Shown here in pieces: positions 5,749-13,296 of a stretch of 15,283 nt of DNA. The stretch is from NCBI GenBank assembly GCA_934296355.1, contig CAKRAY010000024.1:1-15283 (forward strand), written 5' to 3'. The number at the start of each line of letters is the position of its first letter. Position 1 is the stretch's first letter. This DNA comes from an uncultured Clostridia bacterium (GTDB lineage: Bacteria; Bacillota; Clostridia; Christensenellales; DTU072). A program made the position numbers and the translations under genes. Under the pieces are notes generated by a model. That model had not been told where the DNA came from. It did not search any database and saw only the letters and a program-made list of their open reading frames with translations.

Positions 5749-6921
5749 ATGAGAAAAGCATTTATCTGCCCTACCAAATACGTTCAAGGCGAAAACGAAT
5801 TACTTAACCTCGGTTATTTTGTAAAAACTTTCGGCAAGAAAGCGTTGCTCATCGCGGATCCGTTTGCGTTGACCCTCGTTAAAGACAAACTCGAAGAGAC
5901 GCAAAAGAAATACGGTATAGAGCTTATCGGTTGCGGCGATATATTCAAAGGCGAATGTTCTCGTACCGTTGTCGCTAAACTTCAAGCGTTTGCCAAGGAA
6001 AACAGATGCGCTTGCACGATAGGTCTCGGCGGCGGAAAGGCTATCGATACTTCTAAATGCGTAGCGGCGGGTAATCCGCTTATCATCTGCCCGACGATTG
6101 CGGCTACCGACGCGCCTACTTCTCACAGCGCGGTTCTTTATACCGACGACCACGAATTCGACGATTACGCTTATTTCCGTCAAAGCCCCAGCGTAGTGCT
6201 TATCGACCTTAACGTAATTGCCAACGCTCCCGCTCGTTTCTTAGTATCCGGTATGGGCGACGCTCTTTCCACTTATTTCGAAGCGCGCGCTAACGTAAGA
6301 AGCGTATCCAACGTAAACGCGGGACTTCCTTGCGGCGCGGATCGTAAGAAGGGTACTTTATTAGGTTACGGCACTCACACTGCCGCGGCTTTAGCGGAAC
6401 TCTGCTATAAGAACCTCATTTCCGACGGTTACAAAGCGAAAATCGCGTGCGAAAACAACGCTATCACTCCCGCTTTCGAAAAAATCGTAGAAACCAACAT
6501 TCTCCTTTCCGGTCTCGGATTCGAATCCGGCGGTCTTGCCGGCGCGCACGCTATGCACGACGGACTTACCGTAGTACACGATATTCATCTTAACAACTTC
6601 CACGGCGAAGTAGTCGCTTTCGGTACTATTTGCCAACTCATTCTCGAAAACAGCCCCGAAGAAGAACTTTACGAAGTACTCGACTTCTGCGAAACCGTAG
6701 GACTTCCTATCTGTCTCGAAGACCTTATGACCAACAAGAAGACCGGCGAAGTTGCCAGAACCGAACTCACCGAAGAGGAATTGAAGGCAGTTGCGGCTAA
6801 GACCTGCATCCCCGACGAATCCATTCACAATATGCCCTTCCCCGTTACCGAAGAAATGGTAATCGCCGCTATCAAGACCGCAGACAAGATCGGTCGCGAA
6901 TACAAGGGACTTAACGCATAA
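5749..6921 (+). CDS. gldA: Glycerol dehydrogenase (NAD+-dependent, group III metal ADH)
   Basis: A 390-residue cytoplasmic enzyme oxidising glycerol to dihydroxyacetone with NAD+, or the reverse. The NAD-binding GLGGGKAID motif is at residues 92-100. ICPTIAATDAPTS follows at about 112-125. Probable Zn2+ ligands are Asp171 (GMGDA), His267 (AGAHAMH) and His285 (NFHGEV), aligned by eye with the characterised Bacillus enzyme. The length is slightly above the ~370 typical, with an insertion around 190-205. The ATG start is preceded by AAGGAG at 5733-5738. It is the first gene of a two-gene unit whose second product phosphorylates the dihydroxyacetone made here, and it diverges from an AraC-type regulator. 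Glycerol versus another short polyol as substrate cannot be decided from sequence alone. Confidence 0.92.
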   Translation: MRKAFICPTKYVQGENELLNLGYFVKTFGKKALLIADPFALTLVKDKLEETQKKYGIELIGCGDIFKGECSRTVVAKLQAFAKENRCACTIGLGGGKAIDTSKCVAAGNPLIICPTIAATDAPTSHSAVLYTDDHEFDDYAYFRQSPSVVLIDLNVIANAPARFLVSGMGDALSTYFEARANVRSVSNVNAGLPCGADRKKGTLLGYGTHTAAALAELCYKNLISDGYKAKIACENNAITPAFEKIVETNILLSGLGFESGGLAGAHAMHDGLTVVHDIHLNNFHGEVVAFGTICQLILENSPEEELYEVLDFCETVGLPICLEDLMTNKKTGEVARTELTEEELKAVAAKTCIPDESIHNMPFPVTEEMVIAAIKTADKIGREYKGLNA

Positions 6922-6941
6922 AATAATAATCTAAACGTCGT

Positions 6942-6972
6942 TTTAGCCGGGAGCGTAACGCTCCCGACTAAA
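6942..6972 (+). other. Intercistronic hairpin between gldA and dhaKL
   Basis: TTAGCCGGGAGCG (6943-6955) pairs with CGCTCCCGACTAA (6959-6971) with one C-A mismatch and a TAA loop, plus an outer T-A pair. No T-run follows, so it is more likely an mRNA-stabilising or processing element, or a weak partial terminator, than a full stop of transcription. Confidence 0.6.
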
Positions 6973-6994
6973 CTTATATTTAAGGAGTTTTAAT

Positions 6995-8824
6995 ATGAAA
7001 AAAATAATGAACACCCCCGAAACTTTCGTTTACGATATGTGTCACGGCTTAGCCAAAGCGCATCCTCATCTCGAATTCGTAGAGAAATTCAAGATTGTCA
7101 AGAAAAAGGAAATCGACGAAAATAAGGTTAGCCTTATTTCCGGCGGCGGTTCGGGACACGAACCCGCTCACGCGGGCTTCGTAGGCAAGGGTATGCTCGA
7201 CGCGGCGGTTTGCGGCGACGTTTTCGCTTCCCCCAGCCAAGTGCAAGTTTATAACGCTATTAAGAAATGCGCTACCGATAAAGGCGTTCTTTTGATTATC
7301 AAAAACTATTCCGGCGACTGCATGAACTTCAATAACGCCATGGCGGACGCTCAAGAAGACGGAATAAAGGTCGACGCAGTATACGTAAACGACGATATCG
7401 CGGTTAAAGACAGCTTGTACACCGTAGGCAGAAGAGGCGTTGCGGGAACCGTTTTGGTTCACAAATGCGCGGGCGCGGCTGCGGAACAAGGCAAAGAACT
7501 CGAAGAAGTTAAGAGAGTAGCCAATAAAGTTATCGATAACGTAAGAAGTTTCGGATTTGCGTTTACTTCCTGTACCGTTCCGGCGGCGGGACATCCCACG
7601 TTCGAAATCGGCGACGACGAAATGGAATTCGGCGTAGGTATCCACGGCGAACCCGGACGTTTCCGTGAAAAAATCGACTATTCCAAGGGTTCGTTCAGCG
7701 ACGACCTCGCGCGTAGAATCGTTACCGACCTCGAAGAAGACCTCGGACTTAAAAAAGGCGAAGAAGTCGTGCTTTTAATTAACGGTTTCGGCGGTTCTCC
7801 TTTACAAGAACTCTATATTCTCAACAACAGCGTAAACAAGGCTCTCGAAGCGGACGGAATCGCTATTCATCGTACGATCGTAGGTAACTATATGACCTCT
7901 ATCGATATGGCGGGCGCGTCCATAACCGTATTAAGAGTAGACGAAGAACTTAAAAAACTCGTCGATTATCCCGTTAACACCCCCGCTCTTTCTTGGGGCG
8001 CGGCGATGAGCGAACAAGCGGAAGCCGCAGTAGAAGCGATGAACGCTATCGCTAAGGCTCTTAACATTACGCCCGTAGAACACGCTACCGCAAAAAAGGT
8101 TAAAAAAGCCGCGGCTGAAGAAGAAGACGCTAACGCCGTTTACGAAGTAGAGGGTACGCCCGAAGTAGGCGAAACCATAAATACCGCCGCTTTTGTGAAA
8201 ATCGTAGAAAAAATGGCTGACGTCATTATCGAAAACGAAGTTCCTTTCTGCGAAGCGGACAAAATGGGCGACGGAGACTTCGGAATGAGTATCGCTAAGG
8301 GATTCAGACAATTAAAAGCGGATTGGGCGACCAGAAAGAAGGGCGACGTAGGCGAATTCCTCGTAAGTTGCTCGGAAATCATTAAAGAATACTGCGGCGG
8401 CGCGTCCGGTCCTATTTGGGGAAGCGCGTTCAAGTATGCCGGCAAGGCTATGCTCGGTAAGAAAGTAGTCGACCTCAAAGATATCGCGTTCTTATTCACC
8501 GAAGCGAACCGCGGCGTATACGAAACCGGTAAGAAGAGTTTCGGTAAGGGCGCGGAAATCGGCGACAAGACGCTCGTAGACGCTTTGAAACCCTGCGCTA
8601 TGGCGTTGACGAAAGCGGCTGAAGAAGGCAAGAAGTTACAAGAAGGTCTTGATCTCGGCGCGAAAGCGGCTCACGAAGGCGCGGAAGCGACCAAGACTCA
8701 CGTCGCTACGTTAGGCAGAGCGGGTACCGTAGGCGAAAGAAGTATCGGCTATCCCGACGCGGGCGCGCATGGTCTCGACGTTATCTTCAACGAACTCGCT
8801 AAGTATATCAAAAAGAGTTTCTAA
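6995..8824 (+). CDS. dhaK/dhaL: Dihydroxyacetone kinase, DhaK-DhaL fusion
   Basis: A 609-residue cytoplasmic kinase making dihydroxyacetone phosphate for glycolysis. The substrate-binding DhaK domain covers residues 1 to about 335. It has GGGSGHEPAH (His55), YSGD (Asp108) and GIHGEPG (His217, the residue that binds dihydroxyacetone covalently as a hemiaminal in studied enzymes). An Ala/Lys/Glu-rich linker follows (about 345-395). The nucleotide-binding DhaL domain is about 397-609, with GDGDFG (425-430, metal/nucleotide Asp cluster), GGASGP (468-473), GDKTLVDAL and GERSIGYPDAGA (580-591). The fused K-L order matches single-chain ATP-dependent kinases such as that of Citrobacter freundii, and no DhaM phosphotransferase subunit is present nearby. 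That argues for ATP rather than PTS phosphate as donor. The ATG has AAGGAG upstream. Its partner gldA supplies the substrate. Confidence 0.93.
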   Translation: MKKIMNTPETFVYDMCHGLAKAHPHLEFVEKFKIVKKKEIDENKVSLISGGGSGHEPAHAGFVGKGMLDAAVCGDVFASPSQVQVYNAIKKCATDKGVLLIIKNYSGDCMNFNNAMADAQEDGIKVDAVYVNDDIAVKDSLYTVGRRGVAGTVLVHKCAGAAAEQGKELEEVKRVANKVIDNVRSFGFAFTSCTVPAAGHPTFEIGDDEMEFGVGIHGEPGRFREKIDYSKGSFSDDLARRIVTDLEEDLGLKKGEEVVLLINGFGGSPLQELYILNNSVNKALEADGIAIHRTIVGNYMTSIDMAGASITVLRVDEELKKLVDYPVNTPALSWGAAMSEQAEAAVEAMNAIAKALNITPVEHATAKKVKKAAAEEEDANAVYEVEGTPEVGETINTAAFVKIVEKMADVIIENEVPFCEADKMGDGDFGMSIAKGFRQLKADWATRKKGDVGEFLVSCSEIIKEYCGGASGPIWGSAFKYAGKAMLGKKVVDLKDIAFLFTEANRGVYETGKKSFGKGAEIGDKTLVDALKPCAMALTKAAEEGKKLQEGLDLGAKAAHEGAEATKTHVATLGRAGTVGERSIGYPDAGAHGLDVIFNELAKYIKKSF

Positions 8825-8845
8825 AACTAAACAATCGTTAAATAT

Positions 8846-8884
8846 AAAAGGGACTGTTAAAGTTTTTAACAGTCCCTTTTTTTT
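8846..8884 (+). terminator. Strong bidirectional terminator between dhaKL and dut
   Basis: GGGACTGTTAAA (8850-8861) pairs perfectly with TTTAACAGTCCC (8865-8876) around a 3-base loop. Eight Ts follow, and an A run precedes, giving a T run on the opposite strand. It closes the glycerol operon and the convergent dut operon. Confidence 0.95.
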
Positions 8885-8898
8885 AGACGTAATAAATA

Positions 8899-9396
8899 TT
8901 ATTTAGACGTACTGCCGAAACCGCCGTTTCTTACCGCCGAAACTTCGTCGTCAAACGTGATACCGAATTGAACGAAGATACCTTGGCAAAATCCGCTTCC
9001 TTTTTTTATCTCAATTGTTTTGTTTTCGCGGGAGTCGTTAAAGATTTTACACATAATGTGTCCCTCGTTGTCGCTGTTATAGTAATCGGCGTCGATAATT
9101 CCCACGGTGTTGTTAAGTTGCATTTTGAACTTAAATCCAAGTCCGCTTCGAGGATAGATTTTAAGTACCCAGCCGTCTTCGATTTTCACTCTGATACCCG
9201 TAGGGATAAGAACGCTTTGACCGGGTAACAACATAACGTCTATCGGCGAAAAGAAGTCGTAACCCGCGCTTCCTTTGGTAGCGCGGACGGGAAGTTTAAT
9301 ATCGCCGTAAATAGCGGTTGCTTCTTCTATCGGTAAGTTTAGGGTTCCGAAAAACTGATTAAAAGATACTTTTTCAAACTTTGCTATTCTTTGCAT
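8899..9396 (-). CDS. dut: dUTP diphosphatase (dUTPase)
   Basis: A 165-residue trimeric enzyme hydrolysing dUTP to dUMP and pyrophosphate, keeping uracil out of DNA and supplying dUMP for thymidylate. The five family motifs are present in order: AGYDF (44-48), PRSGLG (82-87), VGIIDADYY (98-106, with the catalytic Asp), KGSGFCQGIF (132-141) and RNGGFGST (156-163, the lid over the active site). Motif III is followed by NSDNEGHI, longer than in the E. coli enzyme. The GGFGST end is followed by only SK. The start ATG has an AGAGG-type site upstream. It is the last gene of the ACT-UPF0210-dut operon, 12 bases after the UPF0210 stop. Confidence 0.93.
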   Translation of the reverse strand: MQRIAKFEKVSFNQFFGTLNLPIEEATAIYGDIKLPVRATKGSAGYDFFSPIDVMLLPGQSVLIPTGIRVKIEDGWVLKIYPRSGLGFKFKMQLNNTVGIIDADYYNSDNEGHIMCKIFNDSRENKTIEIKKGSGFCQGIFVQFGITFDDEVSAVRNGGFGSTSK

Positions 9397-9408
9397 AGGT
9401 ACGCCTCT

Positions 9409-10758
9409 TTAATTTTTGTGCGCCCATACAGGCGCGGGAATTCTTCCTCCGCGGTTAATAAACTCGGCGGGAGAGTATTTACTTACGTTCATTATGGGAG
9501 CGGAACCGAGCAGTCCGCCGAAGTCTACGACGCCTTGTTGTTTGCCGTACACGGGTATAACTCTTACCGCGGTGGTTTTGTTGTTTACCACGCCGATAGC
9601 GGATTCGTCCGCGATAAGCGCGGAGATTACTTCCTCGCTCGTGTCGCCTGGCAAGGCGATCATATCTAATCCTACGCTGCAAACGGCTGTCATGGCTTCG
9701 AGTTTTTCTATTTTAAGCGCGCCTCTGTTTACCGCATTGATCATACCTATATCTTCGCTGACGGGAATGAACGCGCCGCTGAGTCCGCCTACGTGGCTGG
9801 TCGCCATAATGCCGCCTTTCTTTACCGCGTCGTTAAGTAACGCAAGGCAAGCCGTCGTTCCGCACGCGCCTACGCTTTCCAAGCCGATTTCTTCCAAGAT
9901 ATGCGCGACGGAATCGCCCGTTACCGGGGTGGGAGCCAAACTAAGGTCCACAATGCCGAAATTGGCGTTAAGGCGTTTGCTTGCTTCCATCGCGACGAAC
10001 TGACCGACGCGGGTAATTTTGTACGCGACTTTTTTTATCGTTTCCGCAACTTCGGTAAGGTCGGCGTTTTTTACTTGTTCGAGCGCGACTTTAACCACGC
10101 CGGGACCGCTTACTCCGACGTTAATTACCACGTCGTTTTCTCCGACTCCGTGGAACGCGCCCGCCATAAACGGGTTATCTTCGACGGCGTTGGCGAATAC
10201 GACGAGTTTTGCGCATCCGATACTGCCGTTTTCTCTCGTTTGATAGGCGGTTTCTTTGACGATTTTGCCCATAAGGCGTACCGCGTCCATATTGACTCCC
10301 GTTTGTGTGGAAGCGACGTTGACCGATGAACAAAGTTTTTTCGTATCGCGGAGCGTTGCCGGGATACTCTCTAAAAAGTCTTTTTCGTAAGCCGTCATGC
10401 CTTTTTGCACGAGCGCGGTGTAGCCGCCGATAAAATCTACGCCGCATTCTTCGGCGCATTTATCTAACGTTAAGGCGAGTTTATACGAGTTGCCGGTACG
10501 CGCGGTAATTAAACTTACGGGGGTTACGCTTATTCTTTTGTTGACGATGGGTATACCCGTTTCGCCTGCAATTTCGTTGCCGGTTTTTACTAAGTCTTTC
10601 GCTTTGGAAGTGATTTTATCGTAAACTCTTTGGCAAGTTTCCTCGATGCTTCCGCCTATACAATCGAATAGGGATATACCCATGGTGATGGTGCGTACGT
10701 CGAGGTGTTGCGACGATATCATGCGGTTTGTTTCTAAAATTTCGTTAATAGATATCAT
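9409..10758 (-). CDS. UPF0210 (DUF711) PFL-like family protein
   Basis: A 449-residue protein of the UPF0210/DUF711 family, which databases call 'PFL family' for a fold resembling pyruvate formate-lyase; no reaction is established. The start used is the ATG at 10758 ([14 protein letters not shown]), which fits the family N terminus and has GAGGCG just upstream. The frame stays open for 28 more residues, but these are basic, unlike the family, and overlap the ACT gene. Gly-rich stretches typical of the family are visible ([49 protein letters not shown]). It follows the ACT-domain gene by 11 bases, an arrangement found widely in Firmicutes that suggests a functional pair, possibly with amino-acid-linked control through the ACT protein (inference). 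Confidence 0.9.
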   Translation of the reverse strand: MISINEILETNRMISSQHLDVRTITMGISLFDCIGGSIEETCQRVYDKITSKAKDLVKTGNEIAGETGIPIVNKRISVTPVSLITARTGNSYKLALTLDKCAEECGVDFIGGYTALVQKGMTAYEKDFLESIPATLRDTKKLCSSVNVASTQTGVNMDAVRLMGKIVKETAYQTRENGSIGCAKLVVFANAVEDNPFMAGAFHGVGENDVVINVGVSGPGVVKVALEQVKNADLTEVAETIKKVAYKITRVGQFVAMEASKRLNANFGIVDLSLAPTPVTGDSVAHILEEIGLESVGACGTTACLALLNDAVKKGGIMATSHVGGLSGAFIPVSEDIGMINAVNRGALKIEKLEAMTAVCSVGLDMIALPGDTSEEVISALIADESAIGVVNNKTTAVRVIPVYGKQQGVVDFGGLLGSAPIMNVSKYSPAEFINRGGRIPAPVWAHKN

Positions 10759-10769
10759 TTTCGCCTCGC

Positions 10770-11039
10770 TTAAATTCTGTGCATCGCGTAAAAAATCGCT
10801 TCGCTTTGAATTCTCGTGTCCACGCCGATCTCTTTTCCGCACTCGGTAAGGTTAGCGGCGATTTCGTCGAACGATAAAGTCGCTTCGGATAAATCTACGA
10901 GCATGGTCATAGTAAAAAAGTTTTGCATAATCGTTTGGGAAATATCCTCGATATTTATGCCCATTTTCCAAAGCGCGTCGCTGATTTTAGCGATAATTCC
11001 GCGTTTGTCCGCGCCGATAACGGATACGATTGCTTTCAT
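10770..11039 (-). CDS. ACT domain-containing protein (UPF0237 type)
   Basis: An 89-residue protein made almost entirely of one ACT domain, starting [20 protein letters not shown], where the beta-strand/Asp-x-x-Gly-Ile-turn typical of ligand-binding ACT domains is visible. It has the length and N terminus of the UPF0237 family (related to the GcvR regulators). ACT domains usually bind small ligands, often amino acids. The partner of this one is unknown. AGGAG lies just before the ATG and a clear promoter upstream makes it the first gene of the operon with the UPF0210 protein and dUTPase. Confidence 0.9.
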   Translation of the reverse strand: MKAIVSVIGADKRGIIAKISDALWKMGINIEDISQTIMQNFFTMTMLVDLSEATLSFDEIAANLTECGKEIGVDTRIQSEAIFYAMHRI

Positions 11040-11071
11040 GAGTTCTCTCCTAAGTAGTTATTGTCTAATAC

Positions 11072-11100
11072 ATTATACCAAATCTTCCATTTTTAGACAA
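11072..11100 (-). promoter_or_regulatory. Promoter of the ACT-UPF0210-dut operon
   Basis: On the minus strand TTGTCT (11100-11095), a 17-base spacer, and TATAAT (11077-11072) preceded by TGG, an extended -10. The A/T-rich stretch between it and the divergent gene at 11154 shows no second equally good promoter. Confidence 0.75.
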
Positions 11101-11153
11101 ACGTTTACAAAATAAAACAAAAAATGACAAATAAAATGGTTCATAATTAGTGT

Positions 11154-11669
11154 ATGAAAAAGAAATCTATAAGAATTAAACAAAAACGTCGCGGAAGTAA
11201 CGCGGAAACCGAACAAACGATACTTGTCAAGAAACAAGCGGAAAGAATCGCCGAGTTAAAAGAGGAGGTTAACGAACTTACTAAAAAACTCGAAGAGTAT
11301 CGTCGCAAAGAAACGGAGATAATACTTAATCTGGAATACGCCCGTAAGAAAAGGGAGGAGTACGTTTCTATGAGTAAAGTTCAATACGCTCTCGAATGCG
11401 AAAGGGTAGAGGCTTTCCGAAAAAAACTCTCCAAGTTCCGCAGTAAGGAAGAATTGACTTCCGCTTACGACAACGCCTATTCGGAATTGAGAAAATGGCA
11501 AATAGAAATGGAGCGAGCGATGGCAAGCGACCTCGGCAGTCCTATGCAAGATTACGTCGAGGAGCGAGAACGGCTCGACGACGACCCATCCTTAAATTAC
11601 GAGAGCATTATGGAAGAGGGAGATAGAATTTCCGAAACCGAATTGAAAGATTTGCTCGACCAAATTTGA
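11154..11669 (+). CDS. Coiled-coil protein of unknown function
   Basis: I do not recognise this 171-residue protein. It has a basic N terminus (MKKKSIRIKQKRRG), then a long charged helical stretch from about residue 18 to 70 with heptad-like Leu/Ile spacing, a second helix to about 125, and an acidic tail ending in LKDLLDQI. There is no signal peptide or membrane segment, so it is cytoplasmic. A role in scaffolding or division would be a guess. The ATG at 11154 has no Shine-Dalgarno, and a TAG at 11148 blocks any earlier start. A second ATG at 11370 (residue 73) has AGGGAGGAG nine bases before it and would give a 99-residue product. The SD-like run also encodes Lys-Arg-Glu codons, so this may be chance. 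It is flanked by divergent and convergent genes and transcribed alone. Confidence 0.7.
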   Translation: MKKKSIRIKQKRRGSNAETEQTILVKKQAERIAELKEEVNELTKKLEEYRRKETEIILNLEYARKKREEYVSMSKVQYALECERVEAFRKKLSKFRSKEELTSAYDNAYSELRKWQIEMERAMASDLGSPMQDYVEERERLDDDPSLNYESIMEEGDRISETELKDLLDQI

Positions 11670-11681
11670 TTTAATAAAGCC

Positions 11682-11715
11682 GCGCCGCTTAACCATAGGC
11701 TACGCGAAGCGGCAA
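11682..11715. terminator. Weak hairpin between convergent genes
   Basis: GCCGCTT (11684-11690) pairs with AAGCGGC (11707-11713) across a 16-base loop. The T-runs on either side are poor, so termination here is plausible for both convergent genes but weakly supported. Confidence 0.45.
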
Positions 11716-11723
11716 TAAATATT

Positions 11724-13142
11724 CTACTCGCTTATAAACGCGTCATCGATACCTCGGCCCCGCTCGGAGCCGAGTTTTTTGCATATTATCGTCATTATCA
11801 TCAGTTCTATATATTCTTGCGGCGTAAAGAAGAAAACGTCGAGCATCGACGAAAGATGTATTGTCAATATGATAAAACCCACGGCTTTCAGCGCGCCCGA
11901 GTTTACTTTGAAGAGCGTTTTGTACGTTTGGAAAAAGTACGCGGCGTAGCATAACAAACCGAATATACCAGTACACGCTAGGATTTGCACCACGGTATTG
12001 TGATACCAGTACGGCGTGAACTTTTGAGTACCCGGATACTCTATCCGTCCGCCTAAGTCGTAATCGAAACCCACGCCGAAAATAGGATGCGACTTAAATC
12101 TCTCTATGCCCGTTTTCCATAAATCGAATCGCCCGTTGGAATCGAATTTCATTTTGGTAAGCGTTCCGAAGTATTGCGAAAACTTGGATTTCATAATCGC
12201 CGCGAGAATTAAAGTAATTCCCAAAAATATAGCCGTAACGCATAAGTAACTTACTTTGTCTTTCGTCTTAAAAGCAAAATATACTACCGCTATTACCGCT
12301 ACGACGCCGCCTACGAGAAGGGAGTTTCGGGAACTGGTAAGCAAAATACAAAAACCGAAGATATAGGCTACCAAAAACCAAAATTTAGAACCCTTTTGTT
12401 CCTTTGAGGCAAGATATAGACAAAGCGGAATCGCGCGAGAAATTATGTTGGCGACGTAGTTTACGTTCGCGTATCCGGGGTCGAGGGCGTACTTTGAAGA
12501 AACGGCTTTTATAGGGTCGGGACTGAGCAGTATAAGCGTAAGCAACTGAAAGCAAGCGAGAACGGCGGAAGAGAAAACGGCGTAAAATAAGACGTTTTTA
12601 GCGCGTTCGGTTTTCCCTAAGGAATGATAAAAAGTCACGCCTATAAGCGGCGTTGTAAGTCCGTACAAAGCGATAAGGGTCGCGGGGAGAGGTTGCCTAT
12701 GAGCGGACAGAGTTATACCGCCCAAGCACACGGCGATACCGCAAAAAGCGAGCGAAATAATATATCCGTCGGCGCAGTCTTTGAGTTTCGGACGGAACCG
12801 AAAAAAGCGGACGATAAACCCTAAGCCCAAAGCGGAAACGGCGATTATCAAATAAACGGAGTCTTGTTCGTTTACCGTGTTCGTACGCATTATTTGCGGA
12901 ATTAAAAATATTATCGGTACGGCGCAAGAAACGTCAGGAACTAACGCGAGCAGCAAGCCGAGCAAGATACCGAACGCGCAAAGCCCGTAAACGCCTAAGT
13001 TAAAAAACCAAAGGGTAAAAACCGTCGCTGTCAAAAGGACGGTAAACCATATAGAATACAGCGAAGAAATAGGATTTTTCGGCGAGCGATGCGATGCGTG
13101 TTCTAAGTCAGCGTTTAATGCAAGGTTATTCGACTTTATCAC
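11724..13142 (-). CDS. O-antigen ligase/polymerase-like membrane protein
   Basis: A polytopic membrane protein, about 472 residues from the GTG start chosen at 13142, with roughly 11-12 hydrophobic segments. Near the C-terminal third is the Wzy_C/WaaL-type signature: GRFDLWKTGIERFKSHPIFG, then GVGFDYD, then YWYHNTVVQILACTGIFGLL, in which the His corresponds to the conserved loop His of this superfamily. Such proteins join or polymerise lipid-linked glycans on the outer side of the membrane; in Clostridia the product would be a surface or capsular polysaccharide. The frame is open to 13220, but that part overlaps the FeoB-associated gene and is not membrane-like. The GTG at 13142 has a GGAG about ten bases upstream and overlaps that gene by 17 bases. 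Transcription probably continues from the feo genes. Substrate unknown. Confidence 0.75.
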   Translation of the reverse strand: MIKSNNLALNADLEHASHRSPKNPISSLYSIWFTVLLTATVFTLWFFNLGVYGLCAFGILLGLLLALVPDVSCAVPIIFLIPQIMRTNTVNEQDSVYLIIAVSALGLGFIVRFFRFRPKLKDCADGYIISLAFCGIAVCLGGITLSAHRQPLPATLIALYGLTTPLIGVTFYHSLGKTERAKNVLFYAVFSSAVLACFQLLTLILLSPDPIKAVSSKYALDPGYANVNYVANIISRAIPLCLYLASKEQKGSKFWFLVAYIFGFCILLTSSRNSLLVGGVVAVIAVVYFAFKTKDKVSYLCVTAIFLGITLILAAIMKSKFSQYFGTLTKMKFDSNGRFDLWKTGIERFKSHPIFGVGFDYDLGGRIEYPGTQKFTPYWYHNTVVQILACTGIFGLLCYAAYFFQTYKTLFKVNSGALKAVGFIILTIHLSSMLDVFFFTPQEYIELMIMTIICKKLGSERGRGIDDAFISE

Positions 13143-13290
13143 GCCGTTTACACTCCGCCCGGCACTTGTCGCAACAATGACAACAAGAAGAGGAGTAACC
13201 TTTTTTCTTACGAACGGCAAAATACACGCAAGAACCTACGAACCATGCCGCCACTATGGCGATAACGACGTAGTCAATCGGTTTAAGCAT
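13126..13290 (-). CDS. FeoB-associated Cys-rich membrane protein
   Basis: A 54-residue protein read directly from the minus strand. It has the N terminus MLKPIDYVVIAIVAAW, one membrane segment (about residues 6-26), a basic RKKKG turn, then a Cys/His cluster SSSCCHCCDKCRAEC and a charged tail. This layout is that of the small FeoB-associated Cys-rich family found after feoB in Firmicutes. The family is thought to help Fe2+ uptake, perhaps by binding metal at the channel, but the mechanism is not settled. It starts 6 bases after the feoB stop, and its GGAGG ribosome binding site lies inside the last feoB codons, implying coupled translation. Its 3' end overlaps the likely start of the next gene by 17 bases. 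Confidence 0.88.
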   Translation of the reverse strand: MLKPIDYVVIAIVAAWFVGSCVYFAVRKKKGYSSSCCHCCDKCRAECKRRDKVE

Positions 13291-13296
13291 TTTATA

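Noticed and set aside
7049..8631. Antisense frames under the dihydroxyacetone kinase and similar ones under other genes
   Set aside because: They arise from NNC/GCG-rich codon use of the real genes and have no start signals or family features.
10759..10842. N-terminal extension of the UPF0210 gene to 10842
   Set aside because: The extra 28 residues are basic and unlike the family, overlap the ACT gene, and the ATG at 10758 has its own ribosome binding site.
13143..13220. N-terminal extension of the ligase-like gene to 13220
   Set aside because: It lies wholly under the FeoB-associated gene in another frame and does not look like a membrane-protein start.
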